A stretch of 6,958 bases of DNA from Pseudomonadota bacterium (GTDB lineage: Bacteria; Pseudomonadota; Gammaproteobacteria; Burkholderiales; Burkholderiaceae_C), in assembly GCA_023438115.1 (NCBI GenBank), contig JAEZEB010000019.1, positions 1 through 6,958 of the forward strand, written 5' to 3'. The notes under the pieces are model-generated. The model was not told where the DNA came from. It was given only the letters and a program-made list of their open reading frames with translations, and ran no database searches. Shown here piece after piece: positions 1-6,938 of this stretch. Made by a program: the position numbers and the translations under genes. The stretch's first letter is position 1. Every line of letters begins with the position of its first letter.

Positions 1-284
1 GTGCCCAGCGGCGTCGGGTCGCCCCGCGTGGCGATGTTGTCCTTGATCGTGACGGGCACCCCGTCGATCAGGCCCAGCGGCTCGCCGCGCAGCCAGCGCG
101 CCTCGCTGGCGCGCGCCTGTTCCATCACGCGGTCGGGGCGCAGCAGGAACAGCGCCTGCAGGTGCTGTTCCCAGCGCTCCACGTGCCCGAGCACGCTGCG
201 CGCCACTTCCGCCGGCGAGACCTCGCGCCGGCGGTAGAGGGCGGTCAGCGCGGGCGCGGACAGTTCATGCAGGGGCTCCGTCAT
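1..284 (-). CDS. Amidase (amidase signature family), N-terminal 94 residues, cut by the window edge
   Basis: This is the start of an amidase-signature enzyme, a family that hydrolyses C-N amide bonds with a Ser-cisSer-Lys triad. The 94 visible residues include GVPVTIKDNIATRGDPTPLG at about 75-94, which matches the family's GvPv.iKDn..t.G.pT block. Lys81 is the expected catalytic lysine; the two serines and the Gly/Ser-rich loop lie beyond the left edge. The N-terminal part (residues 5-70) has the usual helical 'L...R.VSP.E' form. The ATG at 284-282 comes four bases after the stop of the binding-protein gene, so translation is probably coupled; no strong ribosome binding site is visible. Its place as last visible gene of a peptide-importer operon suggests that it acts on the imported compound. 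GatA of the amidotransferase complex belongs to the same family, but the transporter context and lack of gatB/gatC here favour a catabolic amidase. No signal peptide is seen, so it is probably cytoplasmic. Confidence 0.87.
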   Translation of the reverse strand, partial: MTEPLHELSAPALTALYRRREVSPAEVARSVLGHVERWEQHLQALFLLRPDRVMEQARASEARWLRGEPLGLIDGVPVTIKDNIATRGDPTPLG

Positions 285-288
285 GCGC

Positions 289-1779
289 TCAGGCCCAGGA
301 GAGCGCGGACAGGTCGTTCACGAAGATGGGCATGTTGGTCCACAGCCCGCGGATGTTGCGGTTGGCGACCGTCACCCACTGCGGCTGGTAGAGGAACGCA
401 TGCACCGAATCCTCGGCCAGCAGCCGCTGCAGGTCGCCCAGGATCTTCGTGCGCTCGGCGGCGTTGGCCGTCGTCTTGTACTTCGCGAACAGCTCGCTGA
501 ACTTCGGCGACTGGTAGCCCCAGTAGTAGTCCGGCTTGGCGAAGTTGCCCAGGTCGAAGGGCTCGACGTGGGAGATGATGGTCATGTCGTAGTTCTTGGC
601 GCCGTACACGTTGGACAGCCACTGCGCCCACTCGACGTTCTGCAGCTTCGCGTTGATGCCGACCTTGGCGAGCTGCGAGGCGATCACCTCGCCGCCCTGG
701 CGCGCGTAGGGCGGCGGCGGCAGCGTGATCGTGACGTCCAGCGGGCCGGTGATGCCCGCTTCCTTCAGCAGCGCACGGGCGCGCTCGACGTTGTAGGGGT
801 TCACGCCGGTGACATCCACGTAGCCGGGGGCGCTGGGCGGATAGTGGCTGCCGATCGGAACGCCGTAGCCGTCGCCCGCGCCCAGGATCACGGCCTTGCG
901 GTCCACCGCCATCGCGACGGCGCGGCGCACGCGCACGTCGTCGAAGGGCTTCTTGCCGTTGTTGAGGGCCAGGATGGTCTTGGCGCGCGAGCCGGATACC
1001 ACCACCTGGAAGCGGTTGTTGCCCTTGAACTGCGCCACGCTGCGCGGCGTGATGCGCGGGAAGGCATCGACGTCGCCGGCCAGCATCGCGGCCACCTGCG
1101 CGGCCGGATCCTGGATGAAGCGGAAGGTGGCCCGGTTGATCTTCACGGCGGCGGCGTTGCGGTGCTGCGGCCACTTGCGCAGCGTGATCGACGAGCCCTT
1201 GACCCAGTTCTCCAGGGTGTAGGGGCCGGTGCCTACCGGCTTGGTCATGTTGGTCTCGGCGCTCTTGGGCTCCACGATGATGGAGGTGGCCTGGCCCATG
1301 AGGAAGGGGAAGTCGGGGTCGATCTCCTTCGTGAGGACCACCACGGTGTGCTCGTCGACGACCTGCGTGCTCAGGTTGGCGAAGGTGCGCTTGTCCTTGT
1401 TGGTGCTCTTCTCGGCGCCGGCGCGGTCGAAGGAGAACTTGACGGCCTGCGCGTTGAAGGGCTCGCCGTTGTGGAACTTCACGCCCTTGCGCAGGCGGAA
1501 GGTGTAGGTGGTGAGGTCGGGCGAGACTTCCCAGCTCTCGGCGAGCAGCGGCGTGACCGAGCCGTCGGGGTTGATCTTGGTCAGCGTCTCGTAGATGTTG
1601 TAGAGCGTGATCTCGGCGATGGAGGAAGCGGCGCCGCCGGTGGGGTCCAGGCCGGGGCTCGGTTCGAGCGTCATCGCCAGCACGATGGAATCCTTGCGGC
1701 CCTGGGCCAGCGCGCCCGCCGGCAGGGCGGCGAGGGCGGCGAGGGAGGCGGTGTGCGTGAGGACGCTGCGGCGTTTCAT
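289..1779 (-). CDS. Periplasmic substrate-binding protein of a peptide-type ABC transporter (SBP_bac_5 family)
   Basis: This 496-residue protein is the extracytoplasmic receptor that would deliver a peptide or similar solute to the permeases encoded upstream. Its N-terminus is an export signal: KRR at 2-4, a hydrophobic Ala/Leu stretch at about 10-24, and an ALA-Q cleavage site near residue 26. There is no lipobox cysteine, so it should be soluble in the periplasm. Family hallmarks are PLLAESWEVSPD at 77-88, TYTFRLRKGVKFHNGEPF at 91-108, PVGTGPYTLENW at 181-192 and FDDVRVRRAVAMAVDR at 279-294. The length fits the DppA/OppA/GsiB class. A possible start six bases upstream (1785) sits only two bases after GGAG. 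The ATG at 1779 has an eight-base spacing and begins MKRR, so it is preferred. The gene follows the second ATPase after 41 bases and is itself followed by the amidase after 4. The substrate cannot be told from the sequence. RRSVL resembles a weak Tat motif, but Sec export is equally possible. Confidence 0.95.
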   Translation of the reverse strand: MKRRSVLTHTASLAALAALPAGALAQGRKDSIVLAMTLEPSPGLDPTGGAASSIAEITLYNIYETLTKINPDGSVTPLLAESWEVSPDLTTYTFRLRKGVKFHNGEPFNAQAVKFSFDRAGAEKSTNKDKRTFANLSTQVVDEHTVVVLTKEIDPDFPFLMGQATSIIVEPKSAETNMTKPVGTGPYTLENWVKGSSITLRKWPQHRNAAAVKINRATFRFIQDPAAQVAAMLAGDVDAFPRITPRSVAQFKGNNRFQVVVSGSRAKTILALNNGKKPFDDVRVRRAVAMAVDRKAVILGAGDGYGVPIGSHYPPSAPGYVDVTGVNPYNVERARALLKEAGITGPLDVTITLPPPPYARQGGEVIASQLAKVGINAKLQNVEWAQWLSNVYGAKNYDMTIISHVEPFDLGNFAKPDYYWGYQSPKFSELFAKYKTTANAAERTKILGDLQRLLAEDSVHAFLYQPQWVTVANRNIRGLWTNMPIFVNDLSALSWA

Positions 1780-1787
1780 GGGCATGG

Positions 1788-1791
1788 CTCC
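1788..1791 (-). promoter_or_regulatory. Ribosome binding site that decides the binding-protein start
   Basis: The minus strand reads GGAG here, two bases before one ATG (1785) and eight bases before an in-frame ATG (1779). The spacing favours the downstream ATG, which also gives a clean MKRR signal-peptide start. Confidence 0.6.
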
Positions 1792-1820
1792 AGGGAAAGG
1801 GAATCGTTGTGGACGGTTCA

Positions 1821-2647
<827 letters not shown>

Positions 2648-2651
<4 letters not shown>

Positions 2652-3640
2652 GCAGCCACCTCCGCGCGTTCGCGCGCCACCACGTCCAGCCGGATGCAGC
2701 GCGCGCGATGTCCGTCCTCCACCTCGAACGGCGGGGGCACCTGCGCATTGCACTCGGGGATGGTCCAGCGGCAGCGGCCGGCGAAGGGACAGCCCTTGGG
2801 CAGGTCCACCAGTTCCGGTACGGTACCGGGAATGGTCACGAGGCGCTGCCCCTTCGGCGCGCGCAGGCCCGGCCGCGCCGCGAACAGCCCCAGCGTGTAG
2901 GGATGCATGCGCCGCTCGAACACCGCCGCCGTCGTGCCGCTCTCGACCACCGTGCCGCCGTACATCACCAGCATGCGCTGCACGTTCTGCGCGATCACGC
3001 CCAGGTCGTGCGAGATGAGCATCAGTCCCATCCCGCGTTCGGCGACGAGTTCGGCGATGAGGTCCAGGATCTGCCGCTGGATGGTGACGTCCAGCGCCGT
3101 CGTGGGCGCGTCGGCGATCAGCAGGTCGGGCCCGCAGGCCAGCGCCATCGCGATGGTGATGCGCTGCCGCTGCCCGCCGGAGAACTGGTGCGGATAGGCG
3201 TCGATGCGCTTGGCCGCATCGGGGATGCCCACGCGATCGAGCAGGGCGATCGCTTCCTTGCGCGCCTCGCGCGCGCCCAGGCCGCGGTGCAGGCGCAGCG
3301 GCTCGGCCACCTGGCGCCCTATGGTGTGCACCGGGTTCAGCGCCGTCATCGGCTCCTGGAAGATCATGCCGATGCGGTTGCCGCGCAGCCCGCACATCTC
3401 GCGTTCGCCGCGTCCCACCAGCTCCCGGCCGTCGAAGACGATGCTGCCGGTCACGCGCGCGTTCTCCGGCAGCAGGCCCAGCAGCGCCATGGCGGTGATC
3501 GACTTGCCGCTGCCCGATTCGCCGATCAGGCCCAGCGTCTCGCCGCGGTCCAGCGCGAAGCTCACGTTGCGCACGGCATGGGCGGGGCCGCGGTGCGTCT
3601 GCAGTTCGACCGAGAGGTCGCGGACTTCGATCAGGGCCAT
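2648..3640 (-). CDS. Peptide-type ABC transporter ATP-binding protein, DppD/OppD-like, with altered Walker B
   Basis: This 330-residue ATPase has the full DppD-type architecture. Walker A GESGSGKS is at 40-47, Q-loop Gln95 in IFQEPMTALNP, signature FSGGQRQR at 153-160, D-loop TALD at 181-184 and switch His211. The C-terminal oligopeptide-transporter domain (about 240-320) carries Cys284, Cys290, Cys297 and Cys315 in the CPFAGRC...C...C arrangement. In DppD/OppD homologues such cysteines have been reported to bind a 4Fe-4S cluster. The unusual point is LLIADAP at 173-179: Ala178 (GCG, 3109-3107) stands where the catalytic Walker B glutamate is expected. The subunit should still bind ATP, and its signature can complete the partner's site, but its own site is predicted to be weak or inactive. 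The start at 3640 lies two bases after the DppC-like stop, with AAGGAAG upstream; an upstream in-frame extension overlaps the permease and is not credible. The family call is secure; the loss of catalysis is inference. Confidence 0.95.
2658..2663 (-). promoter_or_regulatory. Strong ribosome binding site inside the 3' end of the DppD-like gene
   Basis: The minus strand reads GGAGGT with a six-base spacer before the ATG at 2651. It supports that start for the DppF-like ATPase and shows that this subunit has its own initiation signal in addition to the ATGA stop/start overlap. Confidence 0.7.
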
Positions 3641-3642
3641 GC

Positions 3643-4521
3643 CTAGCGCTTCCTTGCCAGCCGGGGGTCGAAGAGGTCGCGCAGCCCGTCGCCCAGCAGG
3701 TTCAGGCCAAGCACCGCCAGCGCGATGGCCACGCCGGGGAAGACGGCGAGCAGCGGCGCCTGGAACATCAGCGTCTGCGCCTCGCTCAGCATGCGGCCCC
3801 AGGAGGGCTGCGGAGGCTGCGTCCCCAGGCCCAGGTAGGACAGCGCGGCCTCCGCCAGGATCGCGATCGCGAAGCGGATGGTCGCCTGGACGATCAGCAC
3901 CGAGAGGATGTTGGGCAGCACGTGCTCGAGGGTGATCGCGAAGCGGCCCTTGCCGCAGGCGCGGGCGGCCAGCACGAATTCGCGCCCCCACACCGCGTTG
4001 GCCGAGGCCCGCGTGATGCGCGCGAAGGTGGGGATGTTGTAGATGCCGATCGCGATGATGGCGTTGACCATGCCGGGGCCGAACACCGCCGTGAGCATGA
4101 TGGCCGAGAGGATCGCCGGGAAGGCGAAGCCGAAGTCGGACAGGCGCATGATGCCTTCCTCCACCCAGCCGCGCCTGGCCGAAGCGAGCAGGCCGAGCGC
4201 CGTGCCGATCACCAGGCCGATGCCCACCGCGATGATGCCCACCGCGATCGACGCGCGCGCGCCCACCAGCAGCAGCGAGGCGATGTCGCGCCCGTAGGGA
4301 TCGGTGCCCAGCCAGTGCGTGCCGTCCGGCGCGCGCAGCTTCAGGGCCATGTCGATGTCGTACGGGTCGTGCGGCGTCCACACGAAGGACAGCCCCGCGG
4401 CCAGCACCAGCAGCAGCGTGAGCACCAGCCCGATCATGAAGCTGGGGCTGCGGCGCGCGCGGCGCCAGAAGCCGGGGGCCGGCGACGCGGCGGGCGCCAC
4501 GGTTTCCATCACCGCGCTCAT
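3643..4521 (-). CDS. Peptide-type ABC transporter permease, DppC/OppC-like
   Basis: This 292-residue inner-membrane protein forms half of the transport channel. Features in order are a short Ala/Pro-rich cytoplasmic N-terminus, a first membrane segment at about 29-49, and the OppC-type motif HWLGTDPYGRD at 69-79. Further hydrophobic segments lie at about 88-112, 130-165, 205-226 and 255-277. The EAA loop that contacts the ATPases is at about 181-205 (EFVLAARACGKG...HVLPN), and the C-terminal hallmark LGLGTQPPQPSWGRML is at 230-245. Length and motifs are normal for the family. Its ATG overlaps the stop of the DppB-like permease as ATGA (4521-4518), so translation is probably coupled. A longer in-frame reading upstream would overlap that gene by about 270 bases and is rejected. 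It ends with TAG two bases before the DppD-like start. Confidence 0.96.
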   Translation of the reverse strand: MSAVMETVAPAASPAPGFWRRARRSPSFMIGLVLTLLLVLAAGLSFVWTPHDPYDIDMALKLRAPDGTHWLGTDPYGRDIASLLLVGARASIAVGIIAVGIGLVIGTALGLLASARRGWVEEGIMRLSDFGFAFPAILSAIMLTAVFGPGMVNAIIAIGIYNIPTFARITRASANAVWGREFVLAARACGKGRFAITLEHVLPNILSVLIVQATIRFAIAILAEAALSYLGLGTQPPQPSWGRMLSEAQTLMFQAPLLAVFPGVAIALAVLGLNLLGDGLRDLFDPRLARKR

Positions 4522-5468
4522 ATGTCGCTTGCCTTCACGCGCGGATCGATGACCGCATACAGGACGTCCACCACGAAGTTGACCACCACCACCATCGCCG
4601 CCAGCAGCATCACGCAGTTGCGCACCACGATCAGGTCGCGGTTGGCGATCGACTGGAAGATCAGGCGCCCCAGGCCGGGCAGGTAGAACACGCTTTCCAC
4701 GACGATGGTTCCGGCCAGCAGTTCGGCAAACTGCAGCCCCATCACCGTGATCACCGGGATCAGCGCGTTGCGCAGCACGTGGCCCCACAGCGTCGCGCGC
4801 TGCGACACGCCCTTGGCGCGCGCCGTGCGCACGAAGTCCTCGCGCAGCACCTCCAGCACCGCGGAGCGGGTGAAGCGCGCCAGGATCGCCGCCTGCACCA
4901 CCGCGAGCGACAGCGCCGGCAGCAGCAGGGCGCGCAGGCCCTCGAGAATCCCGTCCTCCCAGCCCGGAAAGCCGCCGGCGGAGAACCAGTTCAGCTTCAC
5001 GGAGAACAGCAGGATCAGCAGGATCGCGAACCAGAAGTTGGGGATGGCGATGCCGATCTGCGTGAGGCCCATGACCCCCACGTCGCCCAGCTTGTTGTGG
5101 CGGGCGGCGGCGTAGATGCCGGCGGCCAGCGCCAGCACGGTCGTGAAGGCCATCGCCATCAGGGCCAGCGGAACGGTGAGGGCCAGGCGTTCGAGGACCA
5201 GCTCGCCCACGGGGGTGCTATAGGCGTAGCTGGTGCCCAGGTCGCCCTGCAGCATGCCGGCGATCCAGTGCCAGTAGCGCTCCCAGGCCGGCTGGTCCAG
5301 CCCCAGCTTGCGCGCCAGCGCCTCGACGGCCTCGGGCGAGGCGTCGGGCCCCATGATGATCTGGGCGGCGTTGCCGGGGAGGATCTCGAGGACCAGGAAG
5401 ACGACCACCGAGGTCCCTACCAGGGTCGCGATCAGGGTGATCAGCCGCTTGAAGAGGAACAGGCCCAT
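4518..5468 (-). CDS. Peptide-type ABC transporter permease, DppB/OppB-like; first gene of the operon
   Basis: This 316-residue inner-membrane protein is the partner of the DppC-like permease. It opens with the DppB-type MGLFLFKRLITLIATLVGTS and the first membrane helix (about 9-29), followed by a periplasmic region with the conserved LGLDQP (55-60) and GDLGTSY (75-81). Further hydrophobic segments lie at about 99-121, 134-157, 182-198, 235-257 and 284-307. The EAA loop is at 211-238 (DFVRTARAKGVS...LRNALIP), and the C-terminal VFYLPGLGRL is at 260-269. The ATG at 5468 matches where family members begin. An in-frame ATG at 5522 would add 18 non-family residues and run into the divergent ferredoxin gene. 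No clear ribosome binding site precedes 5468, so initiation may be weak or nearly leaderless. The gene heads a unit of at least six genes. Confidence 0.95.
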   Translation of the reverse strand: MGLFLFKRLITLIATLVGTSVVVFLVLEILPGNAAQIIMGPDASPEAVEALARKLGLDQPAWERYWHWIAGMLQGDLGTSYAYSTPVGELVLERLALTVPLALMAMAFTTVLALAAGIYAAARHNKLGDVGVMGLTQIGIAIPNFWFAILLILLFSVKLNWFSAGGFPGWEDGILEGLRALLLPALSLAVVQAAILARFTRSAVLEVLREDFVRTARAKGVSQRATLWGHVLRNALIPVITVMGLQFAELLAGTIVVESVFYLPGLGRLIFQSIANRDLIVVRNCVMLLAAMVVVVNFVVDVLYAVIDPRVKASDI

Positions 5469-5515
5469 GCAGCGGCGGATAATGCCAGAACCGTACCAGG
5501 AGACCCCGCCCCGCC
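5469..5515. promoter_or_regulatory. Divergent 47-base intergenic region with candidate promoters for both directions
   Basis: This gap separates the transporter operon (minus) from the ferredoxin gene (plus). Minus strand: TGGTACGGTTCTGGCAT (5498-5482) has GG-N10-GC spacing, as in sigma-54 -24/-12 elements. The overlapping TGGCATTAT could instead be an extended -10 for sigma-70. Both predict transcription from about 5472, only about four bases before the DppB-like ATG. Plus strand: GATAAT at 5478-5483 is a good -10, but no -35 is visible at normal spacing. AGGAG at 5498-5502 lies 13 bases before the ferredoxin ATG, which is rather far for a ribosome binding site. All are motif matches only. 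Confidence 0.35.
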
Positions 5516-5818
5516 ATGGCATTGATGATTACCGACGAGTGCATCAACTGCGATGTGTGCGAGCCGGAGTGCCCCAACCAGGCGATCTTCCTCGGCCCGG
5601 AGATCTACGAGATCGACCCGGACCGTTGCACCGAATGCGTGGGCCACTTCGACGAGCCGCAGTGCGTGCAGGTGTGCCCGGTCGCGTGCATCCCGATCAA
5701 TCCGCAGCGCGTGGAAAGCCGCGAGACGCTGTGGCAGAAGTACCGGCGGCTGACGGCGCAGGCCGCGGAGCCGGCGCCTACTTCGGCTTCCTTGCCGGAG
5801 CCGCAGTCGAAGCCTTGA
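5516..5818 (+). CDS. yfhL: YfhL-family dicluster 4Fe-4S ferredoxin
   Basis: This 100-residue protein is a small soluble electron carrier with two 4Fe-4S clusters. The first cysteine set is Cys9-x2-Cys12-x2-Cys15-x3-Cys19-Pro. The second is Cys38-x2-Cys41-x8-Cys50-x3-Cys54-Pro; the widened spacing between the second and third cysteines is the mark of the YfhL / Allochromatium-type ferredoxins. The start MALMITDECINCDVCEPECP and ECVGHFDEPQC closely follow the E. coli YfhL pattern, so the ATG at 5516 is secure. The redox partners are unknown. After LWQKYRRLTA (72-81) there is a low-complexity Ala/Pro/Ser tail that E. coli YfhL lacks. This tail overlaps the end of the convergent gene by 41 bases. 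In many betaproteobacteria a ferredoxin of this type follows coaD; here the upstream neighbour is the divergent transporter operon. Confidence 0.95.
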   Translation: MALMITDECINCDVCEPECPNQAIFLGPEIYEIDPDRCTECVGHFDEPQCVQVCPVACIPINPQRVESRETLWQKYRRLTAQAAEPAPTSASLPEPQSKP

Positions 5819-6155
5819 AGGCCTGGGGCTTGCCCTTGGCGGCAGGCCGGTCCTTTTTCTCCGCGGCTTCCTTCACCGGGGGCTCCACCGGAGCGATCAC
5901 GATGGCCCTGGGCGCATTCTTCTCCTGCGCCAGCCGCGCCTTCTCCAGTTCCGCCGCGCGCTGCGCGTCGATCTTCGCGGCCCGCTCCGCGCGCAGGGCT
6001 TCTTCCCTGGGCGGCGCCGGCGTCACCTCGAAGCTGCTGCCGCCCGCGCAGGGCTGCGTGGAGTAGCTGTTGCCGCAGCGCCAGACCGTCTGCGCGCCGC
6101 CCGCGGTGGAGGCCAGCGCCAGGGCGGTGGCCAGGATGAGGGAACGGATGGTCAC
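5778..6155 (-). CDS. Small exported hypothetical protein, DUF4124-like
   Basis: This 125-residue protein has no known function. It begins with a signal peptide (hydrophobic residues about 5-19, likely cleavage around GGA-QT at 21-22). A short domain containing VWRCGNSYSTQPCAGG (24-39) follows; it resembles the beginning of DUF4124-type secreted proteins, and Cys27 and Cys36 could form a disulphide bond. Next come a charged, probably helical stretch rich in Glu, Arg, Ala and Lys (50-80) and a disordered Lys/Pro/Ala tail (95-125). The start is GTG at 6155, chosen because AAGGAGG lies five bases upstream and the signal peptide begins there. A longer open frame upstream runs through pth out of frame and is an artefact. 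The gene follows pth by 32 bases and is probably co-transcribed with it. Its last 13 codons overlap the end of the convergent ferredoxin gene. The gene call is firm; the family assignment is moderate. Confidence 0.82.
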   Translation of the reverse strand: MTIRSLILATALALASTAGGAQTVWRCGNSYSTQPCAGGSSFEVTPAPPREEALRAERAAKIDAQRAAELEKARLAQEKNAPRAIVIAPVEPPVKEAAEKKDRPAAKGKPQAFKASTAAPARKPK

Positions 6156-6160
6156 GGGCT

Positions 6161-6167
6161 CCTCCTT
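6161..6167 (-). promoter_or_regulatory. Ribosome binding site for the GTG-start exported protein
   Basis: The minus strand reads AAGGAGG with a five-base spacer before the GTG at 6155. It is close to the anti-Shine-Dalgarno consensus and decides a non-ATG start. Confidence 0.8.
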
Positions 6168-6187
6168 CGCGGGCGATGGTGTGGGAA

Positions 6188-6796
6188 CTACCCTTCCTCG
6201 GGCCGCGGCGGCTTCGGCCGCGGCGCCTTGTGCGTGTGGACGACCAGCGTGGCCTTGTCCATTTCTCCGGCCAGCAGTGCGGGGACGGCCTTCAGCGTGC
6301 GGGCGATGCACTCCTCGATGGCCGTACGCTGCTCGGGCGCAGGCTTCTTCAGCACCCAGTTGATCACTTCCGACTTCACGCCGGGATGGCCGATGCCTAC
6401 GCGCAGCCGCCAGTAGTCGCCCGTGCCCAGCTGGCCGTGGATGTCGCGCAGGCCGTTGTGGCCGGCGTGGCTGCCGCCGAACTTGAGCTTGGCCTGGCCG
6501 GGGACGACATCCAGTTCGTCGTGCACCACGAGGATCTGTTCGGGCGCGATCTTGTAGAAGCGCGCGAGCGCCGCCACCGACTTGCCCGAGAGGTTCATGT
6601 AGGTCTGCGGCTCCAGCAGCCACACGGTCTGGCCGTGCACGTTGGCGCGGGCCACCAGGCCGTGGTAGCTGCGCTCGTGCACCAGGTTCACCTTGAGTTC
6701 GCGGGCGAGCTCGTCCACCCACCAGAAGCCGGCGTTGTGGCGCGTCGCCTCGTACTCGGGCCCGGGATTGCCCAGGCCCACGAACAGCTTGATCAT
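6188..6796 (-). CDS. pth: Peptidyl-tRNA hydrolase
   Basis: This 202-residue cytoplasmic enzyme cleaves the ester bond of peptidyl-tRNAs released from stalled ribosomes and so recycles tRNA; it is usually essential. Motifs and their numbering match E. coli Pth: FVGLGNPGPEYEATRHNAGF at 5-24 with Asn10 and catalytic His20, PQTYMNLSG at 63-71 with Asn68, VHDELDVVPG at 91-100 with Asp93, and GGSHAGHNGLRD at 107-118 with Asn114. RVGIGHPG follows at 132-139. The core is full length, and the C-terminus adds a Pro/Lys-rich tail (about 188-202). The ATG at 6796 gives the canonical MIKLFVGLGNPG start; only a weak GAAG lies upstream. It is preceded by an intrinsic terminator on the same strand, so it probably has its own promoter, though none could be identified. 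In Burkholderiales the gene upstream is commonly rplY (ribosomal protein L25), which would lie beyond the right edge. Confidence 0.98.
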   Translation of the reverse strand: MIKLFVGLGNPGPEYEATRHNAGFWWVDELARELKVNLVHERSYHGLVARANVHGQTVWLLEPQTYMNLSGKSVAALARFYKIAPEQILVVHDELDVVPGQAKLKFGGSHAGHNGLRDIHGQLGTGDYWRLRVGIGHPGVKSEVINWVLKKPAPEQRTAIEECIARTLKAVPALLAGEMDKATLVVHTHKAPRPKPPRPEEG

Positions 6797-6857
6797 GATC
6801 TTCGGACGGTAGTGGGGATGCGCCGCGGCGCGGAACGACTATTGTCACCGTGCGGGC

Positions 6858-6886
6858 AAGAAAAAAGCCCGCCGGAGGGCGGGCTT
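6858..6886 (-). terminator. Rho-independent terminator ahead of pth, for an upstream minus-strand gene
   Basis: The minus strand has a nine-base-pair GC-rich stem, AAGCCCGCC paired with GGCGGGCTT, around the loop CTCC (stem arms 6886-6878 and 6873-6865). It is followed directly by TTTTTTCTT (6866-6858). No matching T-run lies on the other side, so it works in the minus direction only. It lies 62 bases before the pth start and must end a transcript from beyond the right edge, possibly rplY. Confidence 0.88.
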
Positions 6887-6918
6887 CTCGTCGCAGAAGG
6901 ATCTGCGCCATCGGCGAG

Positions 6919-6938
6919 ATCCCGGCCTGCGCCGGGAT
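6919..6938. repeat. REP-like palindromic element
   Basis: This is a perfect 8-base-pair inverted repeat, ATCCCGGC ... GCCGGGAT, with the loop CTGC, followed by GACA. The form 'atcccggcctgcgccgggatgac' resembles short palindromes scattered between genes in many betaproteobacterial chromosomes. It has no T-run, so it is not a typical intrinsic terminator. The hexamer CATCGG occurs on both sides (6909-6914 and 6941-6946). Only one copy is in the window, so its repeat status rests on resemblance. Confidence 0.55.

Noticed and set aside
1720..1745. Short GAGGGCGGC-type tandem repeat
   Set aside because: It encodes the Ala/Leu-rich core of the binding-protein signal peptide; repetition is expected from that composition.
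1780..1820. Possible internal terminator or regulatory hairpin between the DppF-like ATPase and binding-protein genes
   Set aside because: The 41 bases contain no stable stem followed by a T-run; apart from the GGAG ribosome binding site I see nothing.
2816..2831. Near-perfect palindrome around GGTACGGTACC in the DppD-like gene
   Set aside because: It encodes the conserved Ile-Pro-Gly-Thr-Val-Pro segment of the family and is well explained by codon choice; no repeat partner or regulatory context is visible.
6797..6857. Promoter for pth downstream of the terminator
   Set aside because: On the minus strand TTGCCC and GTGACA resemble -35 boxes, but no -10 lies at proper spacing. A promoter is likely by logic but not supported by the bases.
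5778..6911. One long minus-strand frame spanning pth and the small exported protein (377 codons)
   Set aside because: The part opposite pth is out of frame with pth and Arg/Pro-rich. Only the last 125 codons, after a strong ribosome binding site and GTG, look real.
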